Source: an uncultured Lachnospiraceae bacterium (GTDB taxonomy: Bacteria > Bacillota > Clostridia > Lachnospirales > Lachnospiraceae). Taken from it: DNA of 64,000 bases. Where the stretch lies: assembly GCA_946566685.1 (NCBI GenBank), contig CAMNXA010000004.1:62001-126000 (forward strand). Reading direction: 5' to 3'. The position numbers and the translations under genes are program-made. Positions 1-8,941 of the stretch are shown here, one piece after another; the first letter of the stretch is position 1; every line of letters starts with the position of its first letter. The notes below the pieces were generated by a model. The model searched no databases and had not been told where the DNA came from. It saw only the letters and a list, made by a program, of their open reading frames with translations.

Positions 1-1
1 A

Positions 2-319
2 CGGGAAATCTGGGAGAAGGAACCGGAAGCGCTTGCGACAGCATCGTATAATAAATTTCGCGCTTATTCGGATGTGACACAGAGGCTGATTACGATGTGG
101 CAGATTTGTTCCGGAAATTTTGTGCCGCATAAGTATCGGGGAAAGATGTTTCTTATCGATGAGAGCAACTATCGGGAAGTGGCGAAAGCTATCGGGAATC
201 AAGAGTACCCGATTGTCAGTCTGAACGAAACGGGCGAGGGAGATTTTGTGCTAATCAAAACGGAAATCAACAGGGCGCTTGCTGAACTTTTTCCTCAAAA
301 ATCTGCTTTTGAAATATGA
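2..319 (+). CDS. Stealth-type capsular polysaccharide phosphotransferase, C-terminal fragment
   Basis: The reading frame is already open at the window edge, so this is only the last ~105 residues of a longer protein; the GTG at 74 in the ORF track is internal. The tail has the pattern I associate with the end of Stealth proteins (sugar-phosphate transferases that add hexose-1-phosphate units to surface polymers): an FRAYSDVTQRL stretch, then a 'VSLNE' segment and the closing 'ELFPQKSAFE', resembling the family's conserved LPxKSxFE end. The stop overlaps an ATG of the next frame (ATGA), and glycan-modifying genes follow. The catalytic regions lie outside the window, so the assignment rests on the tail and the neighbourhood. 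Confidence 0.6.
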   Translation, partial: REIWEKEPEALATASYNKFRAYSDVTQRLITMWQICSGNFVPHKYRGKMFLIDESNYREVAKAIGNQEYPIVSLNETGEGDFVLIKTEINRALAELFPQKSAFEI

Positions 320-369
320 CTTCCGTGGCGAGGGAAGTGGCGTGTAAATATTTTGGAATGGAGATTATC

Positions 370-1413
370 ATGCAGGCATTGACAATCAGGGACAACGACA
401 GGCTGCTTATTGTGGCACCCCACCCGGATGACGAATGTATCGGGCCAGGCGGGATTCTTGCATTGTACCCACAGCTTTGCAAGGTGGTTGTGCTTACAGA
501 TGGAAGGCAGGGGCAGGGGGATACGCCTCCTGAGCTTGAAAAACAGATAAGAAAACGGGAATTTATCAGCGGGATGCAGGAAGCGGGTATCAGGGACTAC
601 GAAATGCTGGATTATGAGGACGGCAGTCTGATGCAGCATACGGATTGTCTTGCAAATATGAATCTGAGTTTTTTCACTAAGATTTTTGTGACAGGGATAC
701 ATGACAATCATCCTGATCATACGGCGGCATGTATGAGCGTGCAGAAGGCGTTAAAAAAACAGGAAATTACCGATGTGGAAATATATCTGTATGAGGTGCA
801 TACCCCACTGCTGGAAGCAACGCATACGTTAGATATTACGCAGGTTTTGGAAAAAAAGATGAATCTGATCAGACATCATCAGTCGCAGCTGACAAGCCTC
901 CCATATGATAAGATGGCCAAATCTCTTGCAGAGTATAGGGCTTTGCAGAACCGGGCGGATGGATGTTATTTTGAAACCTATGCTTGTATGAGACCGGGTG
1001 ACAATCTGGAGAGCGGTACGGTAGAACTGGAAAAGAAATGGCAGAAAAGCGTATTGTTCTACTGGATACTGACAAAGTGGATGGATTGGAAGATTAGGGG
1101 CAAATGTGTTGCTGATGCGCTGTTGAAACAGAATTTTCGTCAAATAGCGGTATACGGTTATGCAGAACTGGGACAGCTGCTTTGCCGTGAACTTGCGGAT
1201 ACAAAGGCAGAGGTATCCTATGTATTGGATAAAAGAGTAAAAGACACAGGAATAACAGGGCTGTCAGTATACATTCCACAAAACGGACTGTCCCATGTGG
1301 ATGCTGTGGTCGTAACGGCGGTTTACTATTTTGATGAGATCAAAGAGGAACTGTCGCAGATGGGATATCGGAATATTATTTCTTTCAGGACACTTCTGGA
1401 GGCGGACGAGTGA
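370..1413 (+). CDS. PIG-L (LmbE-like) deacetylase with C-terminal Rossmann-like module
   Basis: Predicted zinc-dependent N-deacetylase of the PIG-L family, which removes acetyl groups from GlcNAc-containing glycans or precursors. Residues 18-22 are HPDDE and residues 111-117 are HDNHPDH, the metal-binding motifs of the family. After the ~240-residue catalytic domain, residues ~259-347 form a separate module beginning 'IAVYGYAELGQLL', with an 'LDKR' after the second strand and 'DAVVVTA' later; related modules occur in the next five genes. I prefer the ATG at 370 (GGAG six bases upstream); 358 is an in-frame alternative and 316 overlaps the previous stop but has no ribosome site. Substrate unknown; a sugar of the polymer made by this cluster is the natural guess. 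Confidence 0.83.
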   Translation: MQALTIRDNDRLLIVAPHPDDECIGPGGILALYPQLCKVVVLTDGRQGQGDTPPELEKQIRKREFISGMQEAGIRDYEMLDYEDGSLMQHTDCLANMNLSFFTKIFVTGIHDNHPDHTAACMSVQKALKKQEITDVEIYLYEVHTPLLEATHTLDITQVLEKKMNLIRHHQSQLTSLPYDKMAKSLAEYRALQNRADGCYFETYACMRPGDNLESGTVELEKKWQKSVLFYWILTKWMDWKIRGKCVADALLKQNFRQIAVYGYAELGQLLCRELADTKAEVSYVLDKRVKDTGITGLSVYIPQNGLSHVDAVVVTAVYYFDEIKEELSQMGYRNIISFRTLLEADE

Positions 1414-1449
1414 GCGCGGAAATGCAAAGTGGGGCAGTGAGGGGCGATT

Positions 1450-2544
1450 ATGAAAAACATTATTGTTTTTGGAACAGGAAAGTATTTTGAATGTAAAAAG
1501 GAAACGCTGGAAACAAAATATCATATTATAAAATTTCTTGATAACAGAGTGGAGAAGGGAAAAAGGGAGTTGTATCAGGATGGGGATATAGAAGTGGTCA
1601 ATCCTGACGATTTAAATAGAGACGATGATACTCCTATATTTCTGATGTCGGTACATTTTGTGAGTATGTGGAGACAGCTTTGCCGGATAGGTATATCAGC
1701 GGAACGGATTCAGTTTCCTTATATGGAGAAACCATATTTTGAAAATGATGATGCTCTGTGCCATTATCTGAGCCATATTACATTTTTGGAAGATTATTTT
1801 TCATGTGTTCGGGAAGACGGTATGGCGATAGAAATCAGGAATGAAGATGAATGGCGCGGTCTGCTGCGGGATGCTTACCGAAGCCGTTATCCGTTAATTC
1901 ATTCTATTGCGGAGATGAAGACAGAGCCTGTCAGCCGGCAGTTTGGAACGGAGAGAGGGACTCCGGTTGATCGGTATTATATCGAAAAAATTCTGGAAGA
2001 GCATAAACAAATAGTCAGAGGAGAGGTCCTCGAGATTGAAGACAATATCTATTCTCTGCGGTATGGGGAAGAACGGTTGCAAAAGGCAATTGTTATGGAT
2101 GTGGGAAAGGAAGGTGGGGGTATTTCATTCCGGGGCAACCTTGAGACGGGGGAAGGAATTCAGGATGAGATAGCGGACTGCTTTATATTAACACAGACTT
2201 TAATGTATATTTTTGACTTAAAAAGTGCGGCGCACCATATTGTGCGGCTGTTAAAACGCGGCGGAAGTGTACTGATTACATGCTCCGGTATTTCTCAAAA
2301 TTCGAAACGGTGTATGGACGATTATGGATGTTGTTTTAATTTCAATACGGATGCTCTGCGTAGATTATTTGAACAGGAAAAGGGCGTGGAAGTTGTGGAA
2401 GTCGGAAGTTACGGTAATGTGAAGACGGTCACCGCGCATTTGAATGGCTTATGCTGTGAAGATTTGGAGCCAGACGATTTTATACCGAATGACAAGTATT
2501 ATCCGCTGATTGTGTATGCGGTGGTGAGAAAGTATGAAAATTGA
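1450..2544 (+). CDS. SAM-dependent methyltransferase with N-terminal Rossmann-like module
   Basis: 364 residues in two parts. The first ~95 residues are a Rossmann-like module ('IIVFGTGKYFE', then 'FLDNR') matching the extra module in its neighbours. From ~170 on the protein resembles class I methyltransferases found beside glycosyltransferases: 'GTPVDRYYIEKIL', then 'GEVLEIEDNIYSLRYG' where motif I would be, 'FILTQTLMYIFDL', 'LLKRGGSVLI' and 'GNVKTVTAHLNGL'. Motif I lacks the usual GxGxG, which is normal for this subgroup. A GAGGGG ribosome site precedes the ATG. It probably methylates a sugar or glycan end group of the surface polymer; target not determinable. The gene is visibly A/T-richer than the housekeeping genes downstream. 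Confidence 0.75.
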   Translation: MKNIIVFGTGKYFECKKETLETKYHIIKFLDNRVEKGKRELYQDGDIEVVNPDDLNRDDDTPIFLMSVHFVSMWRQLCRIGISAERIQFPYMEKPYFENDDALCHYLSHITFLEDYFSCVREDGMAIEIRNEDEWRGLLRDAYRSRYPLIHSIAEMKTEPVSRQFGTERGTPVDRYYIEKILEEHKQIVRGEVLEIEDNIYSLRYGEERLQKAIVMDVGKEGGGISFRGNLETGEGIQDEIADCFILTQTLMYIFDLKSAAHHIVRLLKRGGSVLITCSGISQNSKRCMDDYGCCFNFNTDALRRLFEQEKGVEVVEVGSYGNVKTVTAHLNGLCCEDLEPDDFIPNDKYYPLIVYAVVRKYEN

Positions 2545-2561
2545 AATTTTATGGAGGCAAA

Positions 2562-4115
2562 ATGGATAAAAGAAAAATCCCCCGGATTCTGGCAATTTAT
2601 CTGCCACAGTTTCATGAGACAAAGGACAACAATTCATGGTGGGGCAGAGGGTTTACGGACTGGGAGACTGTGAAAACTGCGGAGACGTATTTTCCCGGGC
2701 ATAATCAGCCGAGGGTGCCGTTCAACCAATACTATTATGATCTCAGCCAAAAGAAGGCCATGGAAAGGCAGGCAGAGTTGGCAGCGGATTACGGTATCGG
2801 CGGGTTTTGTTTCTACCACTATTATTTTAAGGATGGAAAAAAGGAGTTGGAACTACCGGCTGAGAACTTATTGAAATGGAAAGATATAAAAATGCCATTT
2901 TGCTTTAATTGGGCGAGTGAATCATGGATTCGATCATGGAGCAGATTTACAGGGAATGTCTGGGCAGAAAAATATGAAAAGAAAACGGAAGACGTGACGG
3001 GTGTCGCAAACGGAATACTTGCAGAGCAGGATTATGGAGGAGAGGAGGACTGGGTAAAGCATTTTGCATATCTTTTGCCTTTTTTTAAGGATGATAGATA
3101 TATCAAAAAGGATGGCAGGCCGGTATTTGTCTTTTACAGCCCGAACGATATAAAACCGCTTGGCGAAATGACGGACTGTTGGCGCAGATTAGCCCGGGAA
3201 GCAGGATTGGAAGGCCTATATCTGATTGGTTCAAGGTTGAACGCGCCGACCTCATATCTGGATGCCGCACTCATTTATGAACCGAGAAACAGTATTAATA
3301 AGTTGAATTCTGATGGAAAAGCGCAGATAAGAAATGGCGTAAGGTGTTTTTCTTATGATGATATTTGGAATTGTATTAATGAAACCGCACCAGTTTATGG
3401 CTGTAAGACGTACTTTTGTGGTGTTTCAGGATATGATGACACGCCAAGGCGGGGAACCAGCGGAGAGTGTCTGGTGGAAGCTTCGCCAGCAATATTCGAG
3501 AGGCAGTTGGAAGCGCTCGTGCAGAAAAGTATCGATGAGGATAATGAGTTTCTTTTTATCAATGCCTGGAATGAGTGGGGAGAAGGAATGTATCTTGAGC
3601 CGGATATAACGGACGGATACCAATATCTTAATGCTGTTAAAAATGCCGTAGATGCTTCTTATAGCTGGGAAAAAGCAAACGTGGAGGGGAAAGCCAAGGA
3701 AGTAGTAAAAGCGGAAATAAGCGCATTGAGTGATAATGTCCAGAAATTTAAGAGTCTGTTTGAGTTGATCGATAAATGGCTGTTTTTGGAACAGGAAGAT
3801 AAAGTGAGTTTCAGAAGATATTTTCAGGATAAGGGCATTCATAGTGTTGCAGTTTATGGTATGGCGGCATTGGGGAAGCATGTGTTGGTTCAGTTAAGGA
3901 AGGAGGGGATTGCTCTTCTTTTTGGAATTGACCGTTATGTGGGACAGTTTGGGGATGATTTTAAAATATACCGTCCGGAAGAGGAGTTTCCAGATGTGGA
4001 TGCCATTATTATTACGGCTTATGATACAGGCGCAATTTGCAGGCAGTTACAGGACAGATACAAAGGAATTGTTATTGCCTTGGAAAATATAATTGATGAG
4101 ATGGCCAGATGGTGA
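2562..4115 (+). CDS. WbsX-like (GH99-like) glycan protein with C-terminal Rossmann-like module
   Basis: 517 residues. Residues ~5-340 match the WbsX/'glycosyltransferase WbsX' family common in O-antigen and rhamnan clusters: 'AIYLPQFHETKDNNSWWG', 'GFTDWETVK', 'GIGGFCFYHYYF', 'FCFNWASESW' and 'INAWNEWGEGMYLEPD'. The family has a GH99-like fold and its exact reaction is unsettled. A helical linker leads to residues ~429-517, a Rossmann-like module ('VAVYGMAALGKHVL', 'IDRY', 'DAIIITA'), the C-terminal counterpart of those in neighbouring proteins. GGAGG just before the ATG at 2562 fixes the start; the TTG at 2541 in the ORF track overlaps the previous stop. Confidence 0.83.
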   Translation: MDKRKIPRILAIYLPQFHETKDNNSWWGRGFTDWETVKTAETYFPGHNQPRVPFNQYYYDLSQKKAMERQAELAADYGIGGFCFYHYYFKDGKKELELPAENLLKWKDIKMPFCFNWASESWIRSWSRFTGNVWAEKYEKKTEDVTGVANGILAEQDYGGEEDWVKHFAYLLPFFKDDRYIKKDGRPVFVFYSPNDIKPLGEMTDCWRRLAREAGLEGLYLIGSRLNAPTSYLDAALIYEPRNSINKLNSDGKAQIRNGVRCFSYDDIWNCINETAPVYGCKTYFCGVSGYDDTPRRGTSGECLVEASPAIFERQLEALVQKSIDEDNEFLFINAWNEWGEGMYLEPDITDGYQYLNAVKNAVDASYSWEKANVEGKAKEVVKAEISALSDNVQKFKSLFELIDKWLFLEQEDKVSFRRYFQDKGIHSVAVYGMAALGKHVLVQLRKEGIALLFGIDRYVGQFGDDFKIYRPEEEFPDVDAIIITAYDTGAICRQLQDRYKGIVIALENIIDEMARW

Positions 4116-4205
4116 GAAGGAGAATTGGGAATATGGGGTGTGAGTCAGTCACGTTTATAAAGAAAGCAGAAAGGTATATTTATCTGTATTTGGAGGAAAG
4201 GGACT

Positions 4206-5267
4206 TTGTGTGACATTGAAAAGATTCAGGAGATTTATAAAAGATTACAGGACGATGAATCAAAAGAAATTTATATTGACAGGCTGAATTACAGTATGAC
4301 ACAGGATGTTTATTTCTTGAAGAAAATGGTTGATCAGTCGGTAAAAAGCAAAGCGGTATGGAAGAATTTCCTGAATAATCTGGCTGTATTGTCTGAAAAG
4401 AATGAACTCGCTATTTTTGGCGCTGGTATGTGGGGCAATATTTTATATAGAGAGACATGTGGGATAGTGAAGTGGAAATATATGGTGGATACTAATCCTG
4501 CTAAGAAGGAGGATAGTCCGATACCATTTCTTGATTTTCAGAGATATATGGAAAAATTTCAGGGGAAGGGATATGTTGTTCTGTCCTCCTTTAAATATTT
4601 CTGGGAAATGAAAGAGCAGTTACAGAGCAATGGTATTCCCGATGAGCGGATCATCGATGCAGGAAGCGTCATTTACCAGTTGACGGAGCAGGCCATTTAC
4701 TTTGACTTGAAGGAATTACTGCCATTTAGAAAGCAGGAGGTTTTTGTGGACGCAGGCTGTTTTGATGGGGCAACGACAAGACAGTTTTTTAAGTGGTGCC
4801 AGGGGAAAGGTTATTCCTACTGCCTGGAGCCCGATGCAAGTAATATTTCCTTGATCAAAACAAATTTAGGAAACAGCCGTGATTTTCAAATAATAGAAAA
4901 AGCGTTATGGTCAGAAACAACGGAACTCTCGATAAACGTCAGAGGAAATTGTGCGACATCAGTTACTGAGAACAATGGCGAGAACGGGCAGCAGAGAATA
5001 GGGGCTGTGGCGCTTGACGATATTCTGTTGGATAAAAATGTGACTATTATCAAGATGGATATCGAGGGCGCGGAGGTGGCGGCTTTACACGGAGCGATGC
5101 GGATCATATCCGAACAAAAGCCGCGACTTGCCATCAGTATTTACCACAAGCTGGATGATATCTGGGAAATTCCCCAGACAATCTTAAGCTATCATCCTGA
5201 GTATAAACTTTATCTAAGACATTATTCGTTTTCCGACTATGATACTGTCTTGTATGCAATTCCGTAG
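4206..5267 (+). CDS. FkbM-family methyltransferase with internal Rossmann-like module
   Basis: 353 residues starting at TTG (GGAGG about ten bases upstream; no other start fits). A helical N-terminus (~1-60) leads into a Rossmann-like module at ~65-150 ('LAIFGAGMWGNIL', 'MVDTNP', 'YVVLSSFKYFWEM'). The FkbM methyltransferase follows at ~175-350: 'VFVDAGCFDGATT' is the SAM-binding loop, 'CLEPD' the acidic end of the next strand, and 'IIKMDIEGAE' the FkbM hallmark. FkbM enzymes O-methylate sugars and other small groups. The 90-base gap before it holds no terminator, so it is probably in the same operon. Confidence 0.85.
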   Translation: MCDIEKIQEIYKRLQDDESKEIYIDRLNYSMTQDVYFLKKMVDQSVKSKAVWKNFLNNLAVLSEKNELAIFGAGMWGNILYRETCGIVKWKYMVDTNPAKKEDSPIPFLDFQRYMEKFQGKGYVVLSSFKYFWEMKEQLQSNGIPDERIIDAGSVIYQLTEQAIYFDLKELLPFRKQEVFVDAGCFDGATTRQFFKWCQGKGYSYCLEPDASNISLIKTNLGNSRDFQIIEKALWSETTELSINVRGNCATSVTENNGENGQQRIGAVALDDILLDKNVTIIKMDIEGAEVAALHGAMRIISEQKPRLAISIYHKLDDIWEIPQTILSYHPEYKLYLRHYSFSDYDTVLYAIP

Positions 5268-5325
5268 AATGGATACAGGAGTGTATGGTGTAAAATGCCA
5301 TACGTACTCTGAAATGAGGAGGCAT

Positions 5326-6723
5326 ATGAAATATCTTATTTTTGGCACCGGCGATTACTACAACCGCTACAAAGAATGGTTTCCCAGGGAGAAAGTCGCA
5401 GCACTGCTCGACAACGCGCCGGAAAAGCAGGGCACTCTCCTGGATGGCATACCAGTAGTCTCACCGAGGCAGGGGGTACAGCTTCCTTATGATACTGTCG
5501 TGATCTTAAGCTTTTACGTGAAGACAATGAAGTGTCAGCTTTTGGAGCTGGGCGTGCCAGAAGAAAAAATCTATCATTTCTTTGATCTAAACAGGCTGAT
5601 CTGCCGTGGAAATGGCGGACAGGCCATCGATTATAAGAAACCAATACAGTATTACGGGGGTGCGGAACAGATTGAGCCGTCTACCGCTATCCTGCTTTTA
5701 TCCCATGATCTGAACATGAGCGGGCCGGCGCTCGCCCTCTATCACATGGCACAGGCATTTCAGAAGATGGAGAATAAAATCGTGGTGGCATCCATGCTGG
5801 ATGGGCCATTACGGCCGGTGCTTTTGGAGGCGGGAATCCCGGTCATTGTCGATGTCAATTTGCAGATTGAGACTATGGATGATGCAGGATGGCCGGAAAA
5901 GTTTTCCCTGATTGTCTGCAATACTATTAATTTCCATGTGTTTTTATCAAAACGGAATACGGACACACCGGTGGTATGGTGGCTGCATGATTCGGCCTTT
6001 TTTTATGACGGGGTGAGCCCCGATGTTTTAAAGTCGGTCAGTATGGAAAAAATGCGGGTTTGTGCCGTTGGACCTGTGGCGCGGTCTGCGATGGAGAGAT
6101 TCCGTACGGATCTGGAGATTGAGGATTTACTGTATGGGGTTGCGGATGAAGCGGAGAACGGGGAGAGATGGAATACAGACAGGGATAAGGTGTGCTTTGT
6201 GACAATTGGTTACATAGAGATGCGAAAAGGGCAGGATATTCTTGTAAAGGCACTTCGGGGTATACCAGAGCAAATCCGCCGGAAGGCAGTGTTTTATATT
6301 GTCGGGCAGGACACCTCTTTACTTGCGAAGCAGGTCAGGGAAGAGTTGGGAGAGATTGCGGAAGCGGTTATGACAGGCGTTTTGGACAGGGAGAAAATAC
6401 ACGGACTTTTAGAGCAGGCAGATGTGCTGGTGTGTCCATCCAGGGAGGATCCCATGCCAACGGTGGCGGCGGAGGCGATGATGCACGGCGTGCCTTGCAT
6501 TTTATCGGATGCCACAGGCACAGCCGGGTACATACAGGACGGGATGGACGGTATCGTGTTTCGCAGCGAAGATGCTGAGCAGCTTGCGGATAAGATGATC
6601 TGGTGCATCGAACATCCGGGGCAGCTTGCGGATATGGGAATCCGGGCGCGAAAGGTCTATGAAAATGTATTTTCCATGCGGGTATTTGAAGAAAACGTGC
6701 AGCGGATTTTGTCTAAAGCGTAA
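5326..6723 (+). CDS. GT4 glycosyltransferase with N-terminal Rossmann-like module
   Basis: 465 residues. Residues ~1-90 are a Rossmann-like module ('YLIFGTGDYYNRY', 'LLDNAP', 'DTVVILSFYV') close in style to that of the methyltransferase at 1450. From ~110 on it is a GT-B family 4 transferase: 'ILLLSHDLNMSGPALAL' is the acceptor-side glycine loop, 'FVTIGYIEMRKGQDILVKAL' opens the donor domain, and 'PSREDPMPTVAAEAM' is the E-x7-E donor-binding motif. GT4 enzymes transfer a sugar from NDP-sugar with retention. AGGAGG lies three bases before the ATG at 5326; the longer track frame starts inside the previous gene. Sugar and acceptor unknown. Confidence 0.85.
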   Translation: MKYLIFGTGDYYNRYKEWFPREKVAALLDNAPEKQGTLLDGIPVVSPRQGVQLPYDTVVILSFYVKTMKCQLLELGVPEEKIYHFFDLNRLICRGNGGQAIDYKKPIQYYGGAEQIEPSTAILLLSHDLNMSGPALALYHMAQAFQKMENKIVVASMLDGPLRPVLLEAGIPVIVDVNLQIETMDDAGWPEKFSLIVCNTINFHVFLSKRNTDTPVVWWLHDSAFFYDGVSPDVLKSVSMEKMRVCAVGPVARSAMERFRTDLEIEDLLYGVADEAENGERWNTDRDKVCFVTIGYIEMRKGQDILVKALRGIPEQIRRKAVFYIVGQDTSLLAKQVREELGEIAEAVMTGVLDREKIHGLLEQADVLVCPSREDPMPTVAAEAMMHGVPCILSDATGTAGYIQDGMDGIVFRSEDAEQLADKMIWCIEHPGQLADMGIRARKVYENVFSMRVFEENVQRILSKA

Positions 6724-6874
6724 GGGAAACTGGATGAGGTGATAAAACAGTATTGCTGATTAAGTGTTGAAGAGGCAAATGGAAATTAGGGCAAGTCATT
6801 TGGTGAAATTTGATTGTATTAGAATTTTAGAGACAAGCTGCATGGACAGATAAATTGGGAAAAGAGGGGAAAAC

Positions 6875-8941
6875 GTGTCCGATTTACAAAAATTTTTAGT
6901 AGAATACAGAGACTGTAAGATTGCCATATATGGGCTTGGTGCCGAGACGGAGCGTGTTCTCAAAGAAATTGGAGACTGCGTTCAGGTAGTCGGACTGTTG
7001 GACAGTTATCAGAACAGCGGGAGCTTATATGGGAAACCAATTATTTCTCTGGAAGAGGCGATTTTGGAATCGGTCAGGCTGATTTTGGTGGCGGCACGGC
7101 CAGGATCCTGCCGGGCGATCGCGAAACGGATCGGCGGTATGTGCAGGGAAAAGCAGATTGCCCTGTTTGATATAAGGGGAAACGACCTTTGCGATGCAAA
7201 ACGAGTAGTATATGATTTTAAAAAAGTACCAGGTTATACGAAAAGCCAGGTGATGCAAAAGGCCCTGACATATGACGCCGTCAGCTTTGATCTGTTTGAC
7301 ACATTGATCATGCGTCAGGTACTGTTTCCGGGCGATGTCTTTGAAGTGGTAGATGACAGGCTGAGGCAGCATGGAATTATAATAGAAGATTTCCCGGCCA
7401 AACGGATGGCGAGCGAGAAGGAATTGTCCAGAGATCGAGCACCCAGGCTTTCGGAGATTTACACGCACATGAAACAGGCCTATCAGTTATCCGAGATTGA
7501 GCCGGAGCAGATGGCGGTGCTGGAGTGGGAGATTGACTGCGGGCTGATTGTTCCACGCAGGGAGGTCTGTCGGCTGCTTTCCGATTTGGAAGCGCGGGGG
7601 AAGAAAGTCTATATTGTGACCGATTCCTACTATAATAAGAAACAGATTACACGTATATTGAGAAAGTGCGGCATCACTCATTATACTGATGTTTTTGTTT
7701 CATGTGAGTATGGAATTGGAAAGACCCAGGGGCTTTTTCAGGAATTTAAGGAGGTCGTGGATGTCTGGTCATACCTTCATGTCGGGGATGATGTGGCGGC
7801 GGATGTGGAGAGTGCGGAAAAAAACGGCATCAGCGCCTGCCGGCTTTACAGCGGTATGGATTTTCTGGAGCAGGCCGGGTATATGGGGCTGTGGGATTAC
7901 ACGGAGTACCTGTCAGACCGGATTAGGATCGGCATGTTTGCAGCCAATGTCTTTAATAGTCCGTTCCAGTTTGAGACACAGGAGTGCCGGATTGGCGTCC
8001 ATACGGCGTATGATATTGGCTATGTCTTTTTTGCGCCTATGATCTGTGACTTTGTTCTGTGGTTCCGTGAACAAGCGGAACAATTTCAGCTTGAAAATAT
8101 TCTTTTCTGCGCAAGGGATGGTTACCTAGTCAAGCAGCTCTATGACGAGCTCTGCAATCAGATTTCTTCCGTCTATTTTCTGACATCACGGATGGCGGCA
8201 ATCCGAGCTGGCATGGAGAGCGAGGAGGATATTCGATATGTGGGGAATATGAAGTTCAGCGGAAGCCTGTTTAGGCAGCTGGAGGAACGGTTTGGGATTC
8301 AGGTCAGCAGGGAAGAGGGGCAGGAGAACGCGAGGACGGAGTTGTCAGACTATATGTCTGAGATTCTGGAACGTGCGGTCGTGAGCAGGCAAAATTATCT
8401 TACATATATTGAAAAGCTGGATTTAAAAAGTGGAGGGGCAGGCTTTTTTGATTTTGTGGCAAAGGGAACTACCCAGATGTATATGGGCAGGATGATGGAA
8501 CAGCATCTGAAGGGGATTTATTTTTTGCGTCTTGAAAAGGAGCAGATGGCGGGAAAGGATTTGGATATCGTATCCTTCTATGATACGGAGGAGATGAACA
8601 ACAGTGTGATTTTTAAGGACTATTATATACTCGAGACGATGCTGACGGCGCCTATGCCCTCGGTCAGGGAGTTTGATGCGGATGGGAATCCTGTGTATGC
8701 GGAGGAAACCAGGAGGGAAAGCGATATCCGGTGTTTTCAGGAGGCGCAGGAAGGAATCAGAGGGTATTTTAGGGAATATTTGAAGGTGTGCCCTATATCT
8801 GCCAGGAGGGTGGATAAAAAACTGGATGAAGTTTTTCTAACACTGATTCACGGAATAGAAATTACAGATAGTGATTTCCTGAATTTAAAGGTAGAAGATC
8901 CGTTCTTTAACCGCATGACGGATATGATAGATATGCTGTAG
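6875..8941 (+). CDS. HAD-superfamily (COG5610-type) protein with N-terminal Rossmann-like module
   Basis: 688 residues from GTG with GAGGGG upstream. Residues ~10-110 repeat the Rossmann-like module ('IAIYGLGAETERVL', 'LLDSYQ', 'LILVAARPG'). A HAD domain follows with all motifs: 'FDLFDTL' near 137-143 (nucleophile Asp), 'YIVTDS', a Lys in 'GIGKTQ', and 'HVGDDVAADVESA'. Residues ~340-688 do not match a domain I can name; 'ILFCARDGYLVKQLYDEL' and 'FFDFVAKGTTQMYMGRM' are typical of COG5610 proteins in polysaccharide clusters. A phosphatase or phosphotransferase role on a glycan intermediate is plausible but unproven. It is the last gene of the cluster. Confidence 0.75.
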   Translation: MSDLQKFLVEYRDCKIAIYGLGAETERVLKEIGDCVQVVGLLDSYQNSGSLYGKPIISLEEAILESVRLILVAARPGSCRAIAKRIGGMCREKQIALFDIRGNDLCDAKRVVYDFKKVPGYTKSQVMQKALTYDAVSFDLFDTLIMRQVLFPGDVFEVVDDRLRQHGIIIEDFPAKRMASEKELSRDRAPRLSEIYTHMKQAYQLSEIEPEQMAVLEWEIDCGLIVPRREVCRLLSDLEARGKKVYIVTDSYYNKKQITRILRKCGITHYTDVFVSCEYGIGKTQGLFQEFKEVVDVWSYLHVGDDVAADVESAEKNGISACRLYSGMDFLEQAGYMGLWDYTEYLSDRIRIGMFAANVFNSPFQFETQECRIGVHTAYDIGYVFFAPMICDFVLWFREQAEQFQLENILFCARDGYLVKQLYDELCNQISSVYFLTSRMAAIRAGMESEEDIRYVGNMKFSGSLFRQLEERFGIQVSREEGQENARTELSDYMSEILERAVVSRQNYLTYIEKLDLKSGGAGFFDFVAKGTTQMYMGRMMEQHLKGIYFLRLEKEQMAGKDLDIVSFYDTEEMNNSVIFKDYYILETMLTAPMPSVREFDADGNPVYAEETRRESDIRCFQEAQEGIRGYFREYLKVCPISARRVDKKLDEVFLTLIHGIEITDSDFLNLKVEDPFFNRMTDMIDML

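Noticed and set aside
2541-2561. TTG start for the WbsX-like gene
   Set aside because: Overlaps the preceding stop and lacks a ribosome site, while GGAGG fits the ATG at 2562.
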